A stretch of 64,000 bases of DNA, taken from the NCBI GenBank assembly GCA_945886445.1, contig CAMCZG010000001.1:1-64000 (forward strand). The letters run 5' to 3'. Under the pieces are notes generated by a model. It saw only the letters and a program-made list of their open reading frames with translations. It made no database searches and was not told where the DNA came from. Below are positions 18,317-26,571 of the stretch, piece by piece (the first letter of the stretch is position 1; each line of letters starts with the position of its first letter). This DNA is from Bifidobacterium breve (GTDB lineage: Bacteria; Actinomycetota; Acidimicrobiia; Acidimicrobiales; Ilumatobacteraceae). The position numbers were made by a program, and so were the translations under genes.

Positions 18317-18733
18317 ATGGCCGGATTGAACGGAACCAAGACACACGAAAACCTGAAAGAAGCATTTGCTGGTGAAAGCCAAGCAAACCGTCGTTACCTC
18401 TGGTTCGCACAGAAGGCAGACGTTGAAGGCTTCCCCGACGCAGCTGCACTTTTCCGTTCAGTTGCTGAAGGCGAAACCGGCCATGCACATGGTCACCTCG
18501 ACTTTCTCTCGCAAGTAGGCGACCCAGCATCTGGTTTGCCCATTGGTGAAACCGAAGAGAACTTCAAAGCATCTATTGCTGGCGAAACATATGAGTACAC
18601 ACAGATGTACCCAGGTTTCGGACGCACAGCTCGCGAAGAAGGATTCAACGACATCGCCGACTGGTTTGAAACTCTTGCAAAAGCCGAAAAGAGCCACGCT
18701 GGTCGTTTCCAGCAGGGTCTTGACGCTCTCTAA
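18317..18733 (+). CDS. Rubrerythrin without the C-terminal rubredoxin domain
   Basis: A protein of 138 residues forming the di-iron four-helix domain: [15 protein letters not shown] with Glu ligand, [28 protein letters not shown] and [13 protein letters not shown]. It reduces hydrogen peroxide in the cytoplasm. Typical rubrerythrins carry a rubredoxin-like FeS4 domain of about 40 residues at the end; this one stops before it, so electrons must come from another protein, perhaps the Fe-S protein at 18822. A strong AAGGAG lies 4 bases before ATG 18317. A stable hairpin follows the stop codon. Confidence 0.92.
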   Translation: MAGLNGTKTHENLKEAFAGESQANRRYLWFAQKADVEGFPDAAALFRSVAEGETGHAHGHLDFLSQVGDPASGLPIGETEENFKASIAGETYEYTQMYPGFGRTAREEGFNDIADWFETLAKAEKSHAGRFQQGLDAL

Positions 18734-18748
18734 AGAGTGTGTCATCTC

Positions 18749-18784
18749 GTTGTGGGGTACAGGCTCTTGTCTGTGCCCCACAAC
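18749..18784 (+). terminator. Strong hairpin between rubrerythrin and the Fe-S protein gene
   Basis: GTTGTGGGG (18749-18757) pairs perfectly with CCCCACAAC (18776-18784). The stem continues with TACAG/CTGTG including one G-T pair, giving a 14-bp stem and an 8-base loop. No T tract follows. It could terminate part of the transcripts or stabilise the rubrerythrin message, giving rubrerythrin higher expression than the downstream genes. Confidence 0.65.
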
Positions 18785-18821
18785 AACACTTCTATAAAAA
18801 TAATGCATACAGAGGAATGAC

Positions 18822-20129
18822 ATGACCATCACATACGACCCGAAGCATCCGAATTACCTCAACGAGGCCGATCTGCGTGATGAGCTCACCCGGGTGTACG
18901 ACCTGTGTCATGGGTGTCGTTTGTGTTTTAAATATTGCACGTCATTTCCTACACTTTTTTCCTACGTCGATGCCCACGACGACCAAGATGCGGGTCGCTT
19001 GACCCCGGCACAACAAGACCAAGTGGTCGACGAGTGCTTCCAATGCAAGCTCTGTTACATCAACTGCCCCTACATTCCAGGTCTGCATGATTGGGAACTC
19101 GATTTTCCGCGGCTCATGTTGCGCGCCGATGCGACGCGCCAAGCAAATGGTCAAGTGCCGCTGCGTCAGCGCATGACCACCACGGTGATGGGCCACACCG
19201 ATGCGCTCGGCAAAGTAGCGACAACGTTCTCGCCAATCGCCAAGGCAATTATGGGAGCCGAACCAGGTTCGCTTGTACGCAAAGTGGTAGAAAAAACTTC
19301 CGGCGTCTCAAGCCAACGCCTCTTGCCACCATTTGCTAAGACTCGTTTTTCCACATGGTTCAAAAAGCATGTGTCTCCGGTGATGACGAAAAAACAGGGA
19401 AAAGTTGCGCTTTTCCCAACCTGTCTTGTGGAATACCAAGAGCCAGGTATTGGTAAAGACCTCATCAATGTTTATGAAAAGAACAATATTGAATGTTCAC
19501 TTGCAGAAGGTGCTTCGTGCTGTGGTGCCCCGTACCTTCACAGCGGCGATGCTGAGCAATTCAAAATAGTTGGAGCGAAAAATGTTAAGGCTCTGGCCGC
19601 TGCAGTGCGTGCCGGCAACGACATTGTTGTGCCGCAGCCAACGTGTGGATATATATTGAAAAAAGACTATGTCGACTACATCGGTGGGCCAGATGCCGAG
19701 CTAGTTGCCGCAAATACTTACGATGCGGCCGAGTACCTGATGCGTTTGCATAAAGGTGAAGGAACTGAGCTCAATACCGATTTTGTTGGCGAAGTGCCAG
19801 AAAAAATCACTTATCATGCGCCATGCCACTTGCGTGCTCAAAACATTGGCATGAAGAGCCGCGACTTGTTGAAACTCACTGGAGCAAAAATTAAGCTCAT
19901 TCAAACCTGTTCAGGTATCGATGGTATGTGGGGCCTTCGCGCCGAAAACGCCGATATGTCAGTGCCAATTGCCCGCAAACTTGCCGCTGAAATTGAAGCT
20001 GCCGAGGGCGATGAAATTGCTGGTGACTGCCATCTGGCAAACACTGCCATTACTGAGCAAACAGGCAAATCGCCGAGCCACCCCCTGCAATTGTTGGCTC
20101 GCGCTTACGGAATCCCCGAAGAAAAATAA
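18822..20129 (+). CDS. Fe-S oxidoreductase with two 4Fe-4S and two CCG domains (GlpC/HdrD-like)
   Basis: A protein of 435 residues. Two ferredoxin-type clusters are visible at the N-terminus: CHGCRLCFKYC and CFQCKLCYINC. Two CCG-type domains follow: FPTCLVEYQEPG with GASCCGAPYLH, and YHAPCHLRAQN with QTCSGIDGMWG. This is the COG0247 family (GlpC, GlcF, HdrD subunits). A set of rubrerythrin, this Fe-S protein and a DUF3501 protein recurs in many bacteria, so the likely job is electron delivery to rubrerythrin rather than glycerol-3-phosphate oxidation. Probably membrane-associated, though no membrane helix is seen. It is followed 23 bp later by the DUF3501 gene. Confidence 0.85.
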   Translation: MTITYDPKHPNYLNEADLRDELTRVYDLCHGCRLCFKYCTSFPTLFSYVDAHDDQDAGRLTPAQQDQVVDECFQCKLCYINCPYIPGLHDWELDFPRLMLRADATRQANGQVPLRQRMTTTVMGHTDALGKVATTFSPIAKAIMGAEPGSLVRKVVEKTSGVSSQRLLPPFAKTRFSTWFKKHVSPVMTKKQGKVALFPTCLVEYQEPGIGKDLINVYEKNNIECSLAEGASCCGAPYLHSGDAEQFKIVGAKNVKALAAAVRAGNDIVVPQPTCGYILKKDYVDYIGGPDAELVAANTYDAAEYLMRLHKGEGTELNTDFVGEVPEKITYHAPCHLRAQNIGMKSRDLLKLTGAKIKLIQTCSGIDGMWGLRAENADMSVPIARKLAAEIEAAEGDEIAGDCHLANTAITEQTGKSPSHPLQLLARAYGIPEEK

Positions 20130-20152
20130 CAACCCAATTAGAGAGGATGAAA

Positions 20153-20779
20153 ATGACCCCCGTATTGTCAACATCTCACAATGGTTCACGCAAGCTAGTG
20201 CTCGAAGACATTCTCGACCTACGTGCATATGAAAAAGTACGTGTTGCAGAAAAAGCACGCGTCTTAGAACTGAAGCGCAAACGTCGCGTTGAACTCGGAA
20301 CCATCTTGACAGTGCTCTTTGAAAACAGAGACACCATGTGGATTCAGATTCAAGAAATGCTGCGTGCCGAGAAAGTTCTCACCGATGAAGGTGTCTATGA
20401 AGAGCTCAATGCGTACAACCCACTCATCCCAGAGCCGGGGCAGTTGAGTTGCACGGTCTTCATTGAAATCACCACCGAAGCCGCCATGCACGAGTGGTTA
20501 CCAAAACTGGTGGGCATCGAGCGTTCTATTGTCTTGGTGCTCAGCGATGGCACTGAAGTTCACCCCGTGACCGATGCCCAACACGATGCTGCCCTTACCC
20601 GTGAAGACATCACAGCCGCCGTTCATTACATCCATTTCAATTTCACGCCCGAACAAGTGGCGACATTTGCCGGTGGCCCGGTGCAATTGCGGTGTATCCA
20701 CTCCAACTATTTAGAGGTAATAGAACTCGCTGATTCCACCGTTGGAGAGCTTCTTTCAGACCTGCAGGCCAATAGTTAA
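20153..20779 (+). CDS. DUF3501 family protein
   Basis: A protein of 208 residues beginning MTPVLSTSHNGSRKLVLEDI and containing RKRRVELGTILTVLFENRDT, IQEMLRAEK and HPVTDAQ, matching the DUF3501 family. Its members regularly follow rubrerythrin and GlpC-like Fe-S genes, but no activity is known. No metal-binding Cys pattern is evident. The ATG at 20153 is chosen because GAGAGG lies 6 bases before it, while the ATG at 20147 touches that site. Last gene of the peroxide module. The 154 bp before whiB hold a weak bulged hairpin at 20801-20822 and no other clear feature. Confidence 0.8.
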   Translation: MTPVLSTSHNGSRKLVLEDILDLRAYEKVRVAEKARVLELKRKRRVELGTILTVLFENRDTMWIQIQEMLRAEKVLTDEGVYEELNAYNPLIPEPGQLSCTVFIEITTEAAMHEWLPKLVGIERSIVLVLSDGTEVHPVTDAQHDAALTREDITAAVHYIHFNFTPEQVATFAGGPVQLRCIHSNYLEVIELADSTVGELLSDLQANS

Positions 20780-20933
20780 TTCTTTTTCTTTGAGTTTGCG
20801 TTACTTGTAGAGCACAACGTAAGGTGGGCGAGGTGAGACGTTCGTCACGCATCGGGGGATGCTTGGCGGGGGTGGAACTGAACACATTCCGGCGTTTTTC
20901 CGGGGTGAACTGCAACACGGTGGGGGAAACAAC

Positions 20934-21179
20934 GTGACAGTCATCGATCTTTCATGGCGACAAAAAGGGGCCTGTCAGGGTCTCGATCCTGCGGTTTTTT
21001 TCCCTGATGAAGGCGACGAGGCGCAGGTAGAAATCGCCATCGCAGTCTGCGATACCTGCCATGTGCGGGTGTCATGCCTTGAACATGCATTAGCCAGCCG
21101 CGAAAAAGAAGGTGTGTGGGGCGGCACTACTGAACGCGAACGTCGACGCATTGTGCGTCAACGCCGTCGGTCTGCGTAA
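20934..21179 (+). CDS. WhiB-family iron-sulfur transcription regulator
   Basis: A protein of 81 residues. The four cluster-binding cysteines are in GACQGLD and CDTCHVRVSC, followed by the GVWGG turn (EGVWGGTTERERR) and a basic C-terminal tail RRRIVRQRRRSA. WhiB proteins bind a 4Fe-4S cluster and act with the primary sigma factor. They are restricted to actinobacteria and their phages. The GTG at 20934 follows GGGGGAA by 6 bases and gives the compact family length; the open frame extends upstream to 20859 without family similarity. The gap to trpD is only 10 bp. Which WhiB subclass it is cannot be decided. Confidence 0.9.
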   Translation: MTVIDLSWRQKGACQGLDPAVFFPDEGDEAQVEIAIAVCDTCHVRVSCLEHALASREKEGVWGGTTERERRRIVRQRRRSA

Positions 21180-21189
21180 GAATGAGCGA

Positions 21190-22281
21190 GTGACTTCTTC
21201 GCATTCTCTCGATATTGCTCAGTACGGGGGTTGGCCAGGCATTTTGGGCACGCTCATCTCGGGAAACAATCTCGATGCACATATAGCCGAAGCAGCTATT
21301 ACCGACATTTTAAATGGGCAAGCAACTGCGTCTCAAATGACCGCATTCATAGTGGCTTTGCGCGCCAAAGGTGAAACTGCAACCGAATTATCGGGCATGT
21401 TGCGCGCCGTGCGTTCCGCTGGCCAACGCGTAGATCTGGCACCAGAACTTGCACAACGCGCCATCGACATTGTGGGCACGGGCGGCGACCAAAGTAATTC
21501 TTTTAACGTTTCTACTGTCACTGCGATCGTTGTGGCCGGCGCCGGAGTGCCAGTGTGCAAGCACGGGAACCGCGCCGCTTCATCGAAGTGTGGTGCAGCC
21601 GATGTGTTGGAAGAACTTGGTGTTGCCATTGAACTCGACCCCGTCGGTGTTGCTCAATGTATTGATCAAGCAGGAATGGGCTTTTGTCTTGCTGCTCGTT
21701 TTCACCCAGCGTTTCGCTACACGGGGCCATCGCGGCGCGAAATAGGAATTTCCACTGCGTTCAACTTGTTGGGGCCCATGGCAAACCCTGCTCCTATCTC
21801 TTCCATGCTCGTTGGTGTTGCAGCGCCGTGGATGATGCGCCCGATGATTGAAGCTTTAAGTTCACGCGGAGTCACTTCTGCATGGGTGGTACATGGAAGT
21901 AACGGCACCTCGCAAGGTGGTGTCGATGAACTCACGCTTGCTGGCCCAGCGTTTGTGATGCAATTGTGCGACGGTGAAGTAAGCGGAATGAAAGTTGACT
22001 GCTCCGACATTGGTCTGGCAGCGCAACCACTGTCGGCAATTGTTGGCGGAGACGCAACTGAAAATGCCCGCATTGCTCGTGCAGTGCTAGCTGGCGAAGC
22101 AGGTGCAGCACGCGACACAGTGGTGTTCAACGCGGCTGCAGCACTGCATATTGCTGGGGTCGCAGCGTCGCTTGGCGCAGGTCGCATGTTGGCAGAAGAA
22201 TCTATTGATTCAGGTAAGGCATCTGACGTATTGCGGAAGTTAATAACAGCAAGCACTGCAGCAGCAGAGCGCTTGGAGTAA
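21190..22281 (+). CDS. trpD: Anthranilate phosphoribosyltransferase
   Basis: A protein of 363 residues. It has the glycine-rich PRPP loop DIVGTGGDQSNSFNVST, the KHGNRAASSKCGAADVLEELG block and GPSRREIGISTAFNLLGPMANP, all diagnostic of TrpD. The enzyme makes phosphoribosyl-anthranilate from anthranilate and PRPP in tryptophan synthesis. The GTG at 21190 is the best start just after whiB; no strong ribosome-binding site is seen. No other trp gene lies nearby, so it is an isolated trpD, linked with the threonine gene thrB. Confidence 0.92.
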   Translation: MTSSHSLDIAQYGGWPGILGTLISGNNLDAHIAEAAITDILNGQATASQMTAFIVALRAKGETATELSGMLRAVRSAGQRVDLAPELAQRAIDIVGTGGDQSNSFNVSTVTAIVVAGAGVPVCKHGNRAASSKCGAADVLEELGVAIELDPVGVAQCIDQAGMGFCLAARFHPAFRYTGPSRREIGISTAFNLLGPMANPAPISSMLVGVAAPWMMRPMIEALSSRGVTSAWVVHGSNGTSQGGVDELTLAGPAFVMQLCDGEVSGMKVDCSDIGLAAQPLSAIVGGDATENARIARAVLAGEAGAARDTVVFNAAAALHIAGVAASLGAGRMLAEESIDSGKASDVLRKLITASTAAAERLE

Positions 22282-22298
22282 ATATTTCCTCTCTTGCA

Positions 22299-23108
22299 GT
22301 GCGCGTTCCCGCAAGTTCGGCCAATTTAGGCCCAGGGTTCGATGGAATAGCCATGGCGTTGTCTTTGTACGCAACCGTGCGCGAAGCAGAAAGTACCGAA
22401 TCTGTTGCCGATGAATTTCACCCAGCCACCATTGCCTTTCGTGCACTCGGCGGCGTAGGCAATATTTCTGTACGCACCGATATTCCTATGGGTCGTGGTC
22501 TTGGCTACAGCGGAGCAGTACGAGTAGGCGGAGCGCTGCTTGCAGCAGTGCAGCAAGATGAAAATGCATTGCATTCCCATGAGTGGTACAAGAAAGTTCT
22601 GGTGGCAACTGCAGACCTTGAAGGCCACGGCGACAATGTTGCTGCATCGTTGCTGGGCGGAATAGTGGGAACGAACGGAACATTCGCAGCAAAAATTACA
22701 AATAACTGTGCAGTGGAAGTGGTGGTGTGGGTTCCGTCTTCGTCTACCTCAACTCATGCATCGCGTACAAAGTTGCCCACCCAAGTACCTCTCGCAGATG
22801 CATCTTTCAATATTGCTCACACCGCACTTCTTGTTGGAGCATTGAATTCTGGAGATCTTGAAGCGCTTGCTGCAGCAACTGCCGACCGTTTGCATCAAGA
22901 TCTTCGTTTTGCAGCGGTTCCACATAGCCGAGCTGCGCTCGATGCAGGGTTAAGCGCCGGAGCCATTTGTGGATGGCTATCGGGTTCGGGTCCGAGTGTT
23001 GCCATGTTTTGTCGTGCAGGCGAGGCAGCACGTATTGCTCAGAGCCTTCCCGCTGAAGGCACGGCAAAAGTGTTAGAGATCAACACCACTGGTGCGCGCC
23101 TGTTATAG
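22299..23108 (+). CDS. thrB: Homoserine kinase
   Basis: A GHMP kinase of about 270 residues. The N-terminal strand RVPASSANLGPGFDGIAMAL and the ATP loop PMGRGLGYSGA identify ThrB; AICGWLSGSGPSVAMF near the C-terminus is motif 3. It phosphorylates L-homoserine for threonine synthesis. The start is odd. GTG 22299 is the first standard start but has no Shine-Dalgarno and leaves a very short N-terminus. In the same frame ATT at 22284 has GGAG exactly 5 bases upstream and would add five residues. It follows trpD by 17 bp. Confidence 0.9.
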   Translation: MRVPASSANLGPGFDGIAMALSLYATVREAESTESVADEFHPATIAFRALGGVGNISVRTDIPMGRGLGYSGAVRVGGALLAAVQQDENALHSHEWYKKVLVATADLEGHGDNVAASLLGGIVGTNGTFAAKITNNCAVEVVVWVPSSSTSTHASRTKLPTQVPLADASFNIAHTALLVGALNSGDLEALAAATADRLHQDLRFAAVPHSRAALDAGLSAGAICGWLSGSGPSVAMFCRAGEAARIAQSLPAEGTAKVLEINTTGARLL

Positions 23109-23139
23109 CTCTGTCACACCCCTTTGCTCACATGTGGGT

Positions 23140-23364
23140 ATGGAACAACGCACCTCACTTCCCGTTACGTCTTCGTCGCTCACCATTTCATGCGATACCT
23201 GTGTGATGCGTGAGAGCGATGCTTGCGGCGACTGTGTGGTCTCGTATCTCTTAAATCACGAGCCAGGCGATGCCGTGGTATTCAGCCTTGAAGAAGAGCG
23301 TGCCGTCAGGTTGCTCGCTTCTGCGGGTTTGGTGCCTACGCTTCGTCATCGTGAAGTCGGTTGA
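23140..23364 (+). CDS. Small Cys-rich protein of unknown function
   Basis: A protein of 74 residues with SCDTCVMRESDACGDCVVSYL, a CxxC-x8-CxxC pattern able to bind zinc or an Fe-S cluster, followed by a short alpha/beta tail. I recognise no named family. It overlaps the queG start by 14 bp, so the two are probably translated together. A role next to the Fe-S enzyme QueG is only a guess. Confidence 0.65.
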   Translation: MEQRTSLPVTSSSLTISCDTCVMRESDACGDCVVSYLLNHEPGDAVVFSLEEERAVRLLASAGLVPTLRHREVG

Positions 23365-24478
23365 GTCTCAAAGTAGCTATACGCACCACCTCTCTGAGGT
23401 AGGTCTGTCGGCTGGGTTGCACCGCATTGGCTTCACCACTGCCGAGCCATTGTTGCGGGCACGTGAAGCGTTAGTTGAGCGAGAAGCACGTGGGCTACGC
23501 GACACCATGCAATTCACGTATCGCAACCCCATTCGTTCAACAACACCAGAGATGGCGCTGCCACATGCGCGCAGCATTGTGGTGGGGGCGCGCAGTTATT
23601 TCGCCGATGTTCAATTGCCGGCACTTTCACAAATGACCGACGCAGTTTTTGGCGAGGTGGCTCGCTATGCCTGGTCCGATCATTATGCGTCATTGCGCGA
23701 TTCACTGACGGTGGTTGCACAACAGTTGCATAGCGATGGTCATGAAGCCCTGGTCTTTGCCGATAGCAATGCAATTGTCGATCGTGAAGTTGCGTACCTT
23801 GCAGGGCTCGGATGGTTTGGTAAAAATGCAAACCTGCTCATTAGTGGTGCTGGCAGTTGGTTTGTCTTGGGTTGCGTTATTACTACTGCCGAGTTGTCAC
23901 CGTCGTCTGTGGCGTCTGATGGGTGCGGAACCTGCCGGCGCTGCCTCGATGCGTGTCCAACCGGAGCCATTGTGGAGCCCGGAGTCATTGACGCAGGAAA
24001 GTGTTTGGCGTGGATACTGCAAAAGCCTGGCATTATTGCGCATCAGTATCGCGAAGCTATTGGTGCACGTATGTATGGCTGCGACTCATGCCAAGACGCG
24101 TGCCCGCCAAGCATGCGCCTGGCACAACATGAAAATGTTGCCAACGATGCCCAAATAGTGGTCGATGTATTAGAGCTCTTGTCGCTGTCCGATGCCGACA
24201 TTTTGGAGCGTTACGGACGGTGGTACATCGCGGGTCGTAATCCGCGATGGGTGCGCCGCAATGCTTTAATAGTCATTGGCAATACCGCTTCTTTGCACAA
24301 TGAGAAAGCGAAAGCAATAGTTGCCACTCACGTGCAGAGCCCCGACCCGGTCTTGCGGGCACATGCAATATGGGCGGCCTCGCGTCTCGGCATGGGTTCC
24401 AGCATTCCGCTTCACGATGAAGATCCCGATGTGGCAGCGGAATTGCACCGTCTGCCAGGTGTGCGTGAGCAACACTAG
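23351..24478 (+). CDS. queG: Epoxyqueuosine reductase
   Basis: About 375 residues from GTG 23351. Two 4Fe-4S motifs are present, CGTCRRCLDACPTGAI and CDSCQDACP, with GWFGKNANLLI between the N-terminal cobalamin-binding region and the ferredoxin domain. The C-terminal part resembles a HEAT-like tail. QueG uses cobalamin and two Fe-S clusters to reduce epoxyqueuosine to queuosine in tRNA wobble positions. The start overlaps the upstream Cys-rich gene; an upstream extension to 23270 lacks family similarity. No other queuosine gene lies in this window. Confidence 0.88.
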   Translation: MKSVESQSSYTHHLSEVGLSAGLHRIGFTTAEPLLRAREALVEREARGLRDTMQFTYRNPIRSTTPEMALPHARSIVVGARSYFADVQLPALSQMTDAVFGEVARYAWSDHYASLRDSLTVVAQQLHSDGHEALVFADSNAIVDREVAYLAGLGWFGKNANLLISGAGSWFVLGCVITTAELSPSSVASDGCGTCRRCLDACPTGAIVEPGVIDAGKCLAWILQKPGIIAHQYREAIGARMYGCDSCQDACPPSMRLAQHENVANDAQIVVDVLELLSLSDADILERYGRWYIAGRNPRWVRRNALIVIGNTASLHNEKAKAIVATHVQSPDPVLRAHAIWAASRLGMGSSIPLHDEDPDVAAELHRLPGVREQH

Positions 24479-24484
24479 AGAAGC

Positions 24485-25609
24485 ATGACTTCCCGCCACC
24501 TTTTAGTAACGAACGACTTCCCACCCAAAATTGGTGGTATTCAGTCGTTGCTTTGGGAGTGGTGGCGCCGTTTGCCAAGCGATTCTTTTGCTGTGCTCAC
24601 GTCGCCCTACGAGGGTGCAAAAGAGTGGGATGCAACGCAACCATTTCACATTGAACGCACGCGCGAGCCAGTGTTATTGCCGCACCCATTCATGGTGAAG
24701 CGCATTAATGAGATGGCAAAACGAATGAACGCCGACTTTGTGGTGCTCGACCCTGCCGTACCACTCGGCATTGTTGGCCCGTCGTTGGAGTTGCCTTATG
24801 TGGTTGTTGTTCACGGGGCCGAGGTCACGGTGCCGGGGCGCATACCCGGCACACATCAAATATTGGGTCGCGTATTGCGCAACTCCATTCATGTTGTTGC
24901 TGCGGGTCAGTACCCGGCAAATGAAGCGGCGCGTGCTGCAGGTCGTGACCTGCCCACAACGGTGGTGCAACCTGGTGTTGACACCGAACGTTTTCACGTA
25001 TTGAGCGCCGGCGAACGCGTATCGGCACGTGAACATTTTGGTGTGTCGCCTACTGCAGAACTCATTGTTGGTGTGAGTCGCCTTGTTCCGCGCAAAGGTT
25101 TCGATATTGCTATTTCGGCAGTTGCGCGGCTCGCGCGCGATCGTCCGCAATTAGAAATGCTCATTGCGGGTGCGGGTCGCGATGCAAAACGCCTGAATGA
25201 ACTTGCCAAAAGGTTGGGAGCGCCTGTGCGCTTTTTAGGCCGCACGCCATTTGAAGACCTGCCGCTTCTGTATGGTTGTGCCGATATTTCCACCATGCTG
25301 TGTCGTAATAGGTGGGGCGGGCTTGAACAAGAAGGCTTTGGCATCGTGTTTCTGGAAGCAGCTGCTTGCGGAGTGCCGCAGGTAGCGGGCAGTAGTGGCG
25401 GAGCTGCTGAAGCCGTTGACGATGGCGTAACGGGCATTGTGGTGAAAGACCCCACCAGCATCGACGAAGTGGCGAAAGCTTTTTCATTGCTGCTGAACAG
25501 CGCCGACCTGCGGCAAAGAATGGGAAATGCAGGGCGAGTGCGAGCAGTAGAAAGTTTTTCCTACGATGTGCTCACTGCCCGTTTATGGAATACTCTGTCG
25601 CAATTGTGA
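24485..25609 (+). CDS. pimB: GT4 glycosyltransferase, PimB-like mannosyltransferase
   Basis: A protein of 374 residues with GT-B fold. The N-terminus has VTNDFPPKIGGIQ; the acceptor half has VVVHGAEVTVPGR and VQPGVDTERF; the donor half has GVSRLVPRKGFDIAI and the ExxxxxxE motif QEGFGIVFLEAAACG. This is closest to actinobacterial PimB', which adds the second mannose to phosphatidylinositol mannoside at the cytoplasmic membrane face. The symbol is assigned on motif similarity only; another GT4 mannosyl- or glucosyltransferase is possible. It starts 6 bp after queG. Confidence 0.78.
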   Translation: MTSRHLLVTNDFPPKIGGIQSLLWEWWRRLPSDSFAVLTSPYEGAKEWDATQPFHIERTREPVLLPHPFMVKRINEMAKRMNADFVVLDPAVPLGIVGPSLELPYVVVVHGAEVTVPGRIPGTHQILGRVLRNSIHVVAAGQYPANEAARAAGRDLPTTVVQPGVDTERFHVLSAGERVSAREHFGVSPTAELIVGVSRLVPRKGFDIAISAVARLARDRPQLEMLIAGAGRDAKRLNELAKRLGAPVRFLGRTPFEDLPLLYGCADISTMLCRNRWGGLEQEGFGIVFLEAAACGVPQVAGSSGGAAEAVDDGVTGIVVKDPTSIDEVAKAFSLLLNSADLRQRMGNAGRVRAVESFSYDVLTARLWNTLSQL

Positions 25610-25622
25610 AGAAAGACAAGTA

Positions 25623-26072
25623 ATGAGCAAAATAGTTTTGTTTAATCGAGTAGCAACAGTGGGCTTTGCTGTTGTTGCAGTTCTCAGTGCCATTTTCTTT
25701 ACTTCAGCATGGCGAGTGGCAATTGTCGCAGTGTGCCTTGTTCTTTTTGCCGCGGGCGTGGCTACTTTCCTCTTGGGGTACTTCGCTGCCGTGCAACGCA
25801 GCAGAGAAGAAGAGATTTCAGTTACTCAACTTTTCTTCTTGGCTGGTGAAGTTGCACCAAAAAATGTTCGCTTAGCAATGTGGTATTGCTTTGCGGCACA
25901 ATGCGCCGTTGGTCTTGGTGTTGCCTTGGCGCGACCCTCCACCGATGGAAAAACGGGAAGCGTTATGGCATTTGCGGTGATGGTTCCCATGCTCGGAATT
26001 GGGTTGAATGGCCTGTGGGCGGGCAAGTTCGGTACATTTGCACCGCGACAATTGAAGTCTGCATCGGAATAA
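25623..26072 (+). CDS. Small four-helix membrane protein
   Basis: A protein of 149 residues with hydrophobic segments at about 10-27, 30-52, 83-101 and 112-132, separated by a basic/acidic loop RSREEEIS. No family is recognised. It follows the pimB-like gene by 13 bp, indicating the same operon; a link to envelope glycolipid synthesis is inference. The start at ATG 25623 is preceded by GAAAGA, a weak ribosome-binding site. Confidence 0.65.
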   Translation: MSKIVLFNRVATVGFAVVAVLSAIFFTSAWRVAIVAVCLVLFAAGVATFLLGYFAAVQRSREEEISVTQLFFLAGEVAPKNVRLAMWYCFAAQCAVGLGVALARPSTDGKTGSVMAFAVMVPMLGIGLNGLWAGKFGTFAPRQLKSASE

Positions 26073-26108
26073 ACGTGCAATTGCATGCGCCATCGGTAAC
26101 AATGGGGT

Positions 26109-26540
26109 ATGGCCGAAACCGCCAAACAAACCACCGTCATAGCCGCTTCACCTGAGCACTGCTTTGCCATTGCTACTCAGTTTGAGCGCTACCCCGAATG
26201 GGCTAAAGACCTGAAAGACGCCGTGGTCCTTGAACGTGATGCGCAAGGTCGTGCTTCACGAGTCGAGTTTCGCGCCTCTGCACTTGGTCGTAGCACTCAC
26301 TACACACTTGGCTATAGCTACGGCGATGCACCGCTCACCATTCAGTGGAAACTCGTCGATGGCGACATTATGCGCACGCTCGATGGCGACTACATGTTTG
26401 AGCCTGTGAACAACGGAACGCTTGTTACCTACGACCTGTCTATCGATTTGGTCATTCCGCTCCCTGGCTTTGTGAAGCGCCGTGCAGAAAACCGCATTTT
26501 GCATACGTTGAATGAACTGAAAGCCCGCTGCGAGTCGTAA
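26109..26540 (+). CDS. SRPBCC (START/Bet v1-like) family protein
   Basis: A protein of 143 residues with the polyketide-cyclase/coenzyme Q-binding fold: the N-terminal ETAKQTTVIAASPEHCFAIA strand-helix, FERYPEWAKDLKDAVVLERD, and the long C-terminal helix GFVKRRAENRILHTLNELKA. These proteins have a hydrophobic pocket for lipids or aromatic ligands. Actinobacterial members often sit next to polar-lipid mannosyltransferase genes, as here. The ligand is unknown. Cytoplasmic. Confidence 0.8.
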   Translation: MAETAKQTTVIAASPEHCFAIATQFERYPEWAKDLKDAVVLERDAQGRASRVEFRASALGRSTHYTLGYSYGDAPLTIQWKLVDGDIMRTLDGDYMFEPVNNGTLVTYDLSIDLVIPLPGFVKRRAENRILHTLNELKARCES

Positions 26541-26571
26541 GACCGCGCATCAGCATTTCTCATCGTTCAAT

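Noticed and set aside
18822-20129. Assignment of the Fe-S CCG protein as GlpC of an anaerobic glycerol-3-phosphate dehydrogenase
   Set aside because: No glpA or glpB is nearby, an aerobic glpD is present, and the gene lies in the rubrerythrin-DUF3501 set, which recurs without glycerol genes.
20801-20822. TTAC-TTGT-agagc-ACAA-C-GTAA hairpin as terminator of the DUF3501 operon
   Set aside because: A bulged 8-bp stem without a T run is too weak to call with confidence; mentioned only in the DUF3501 entry.
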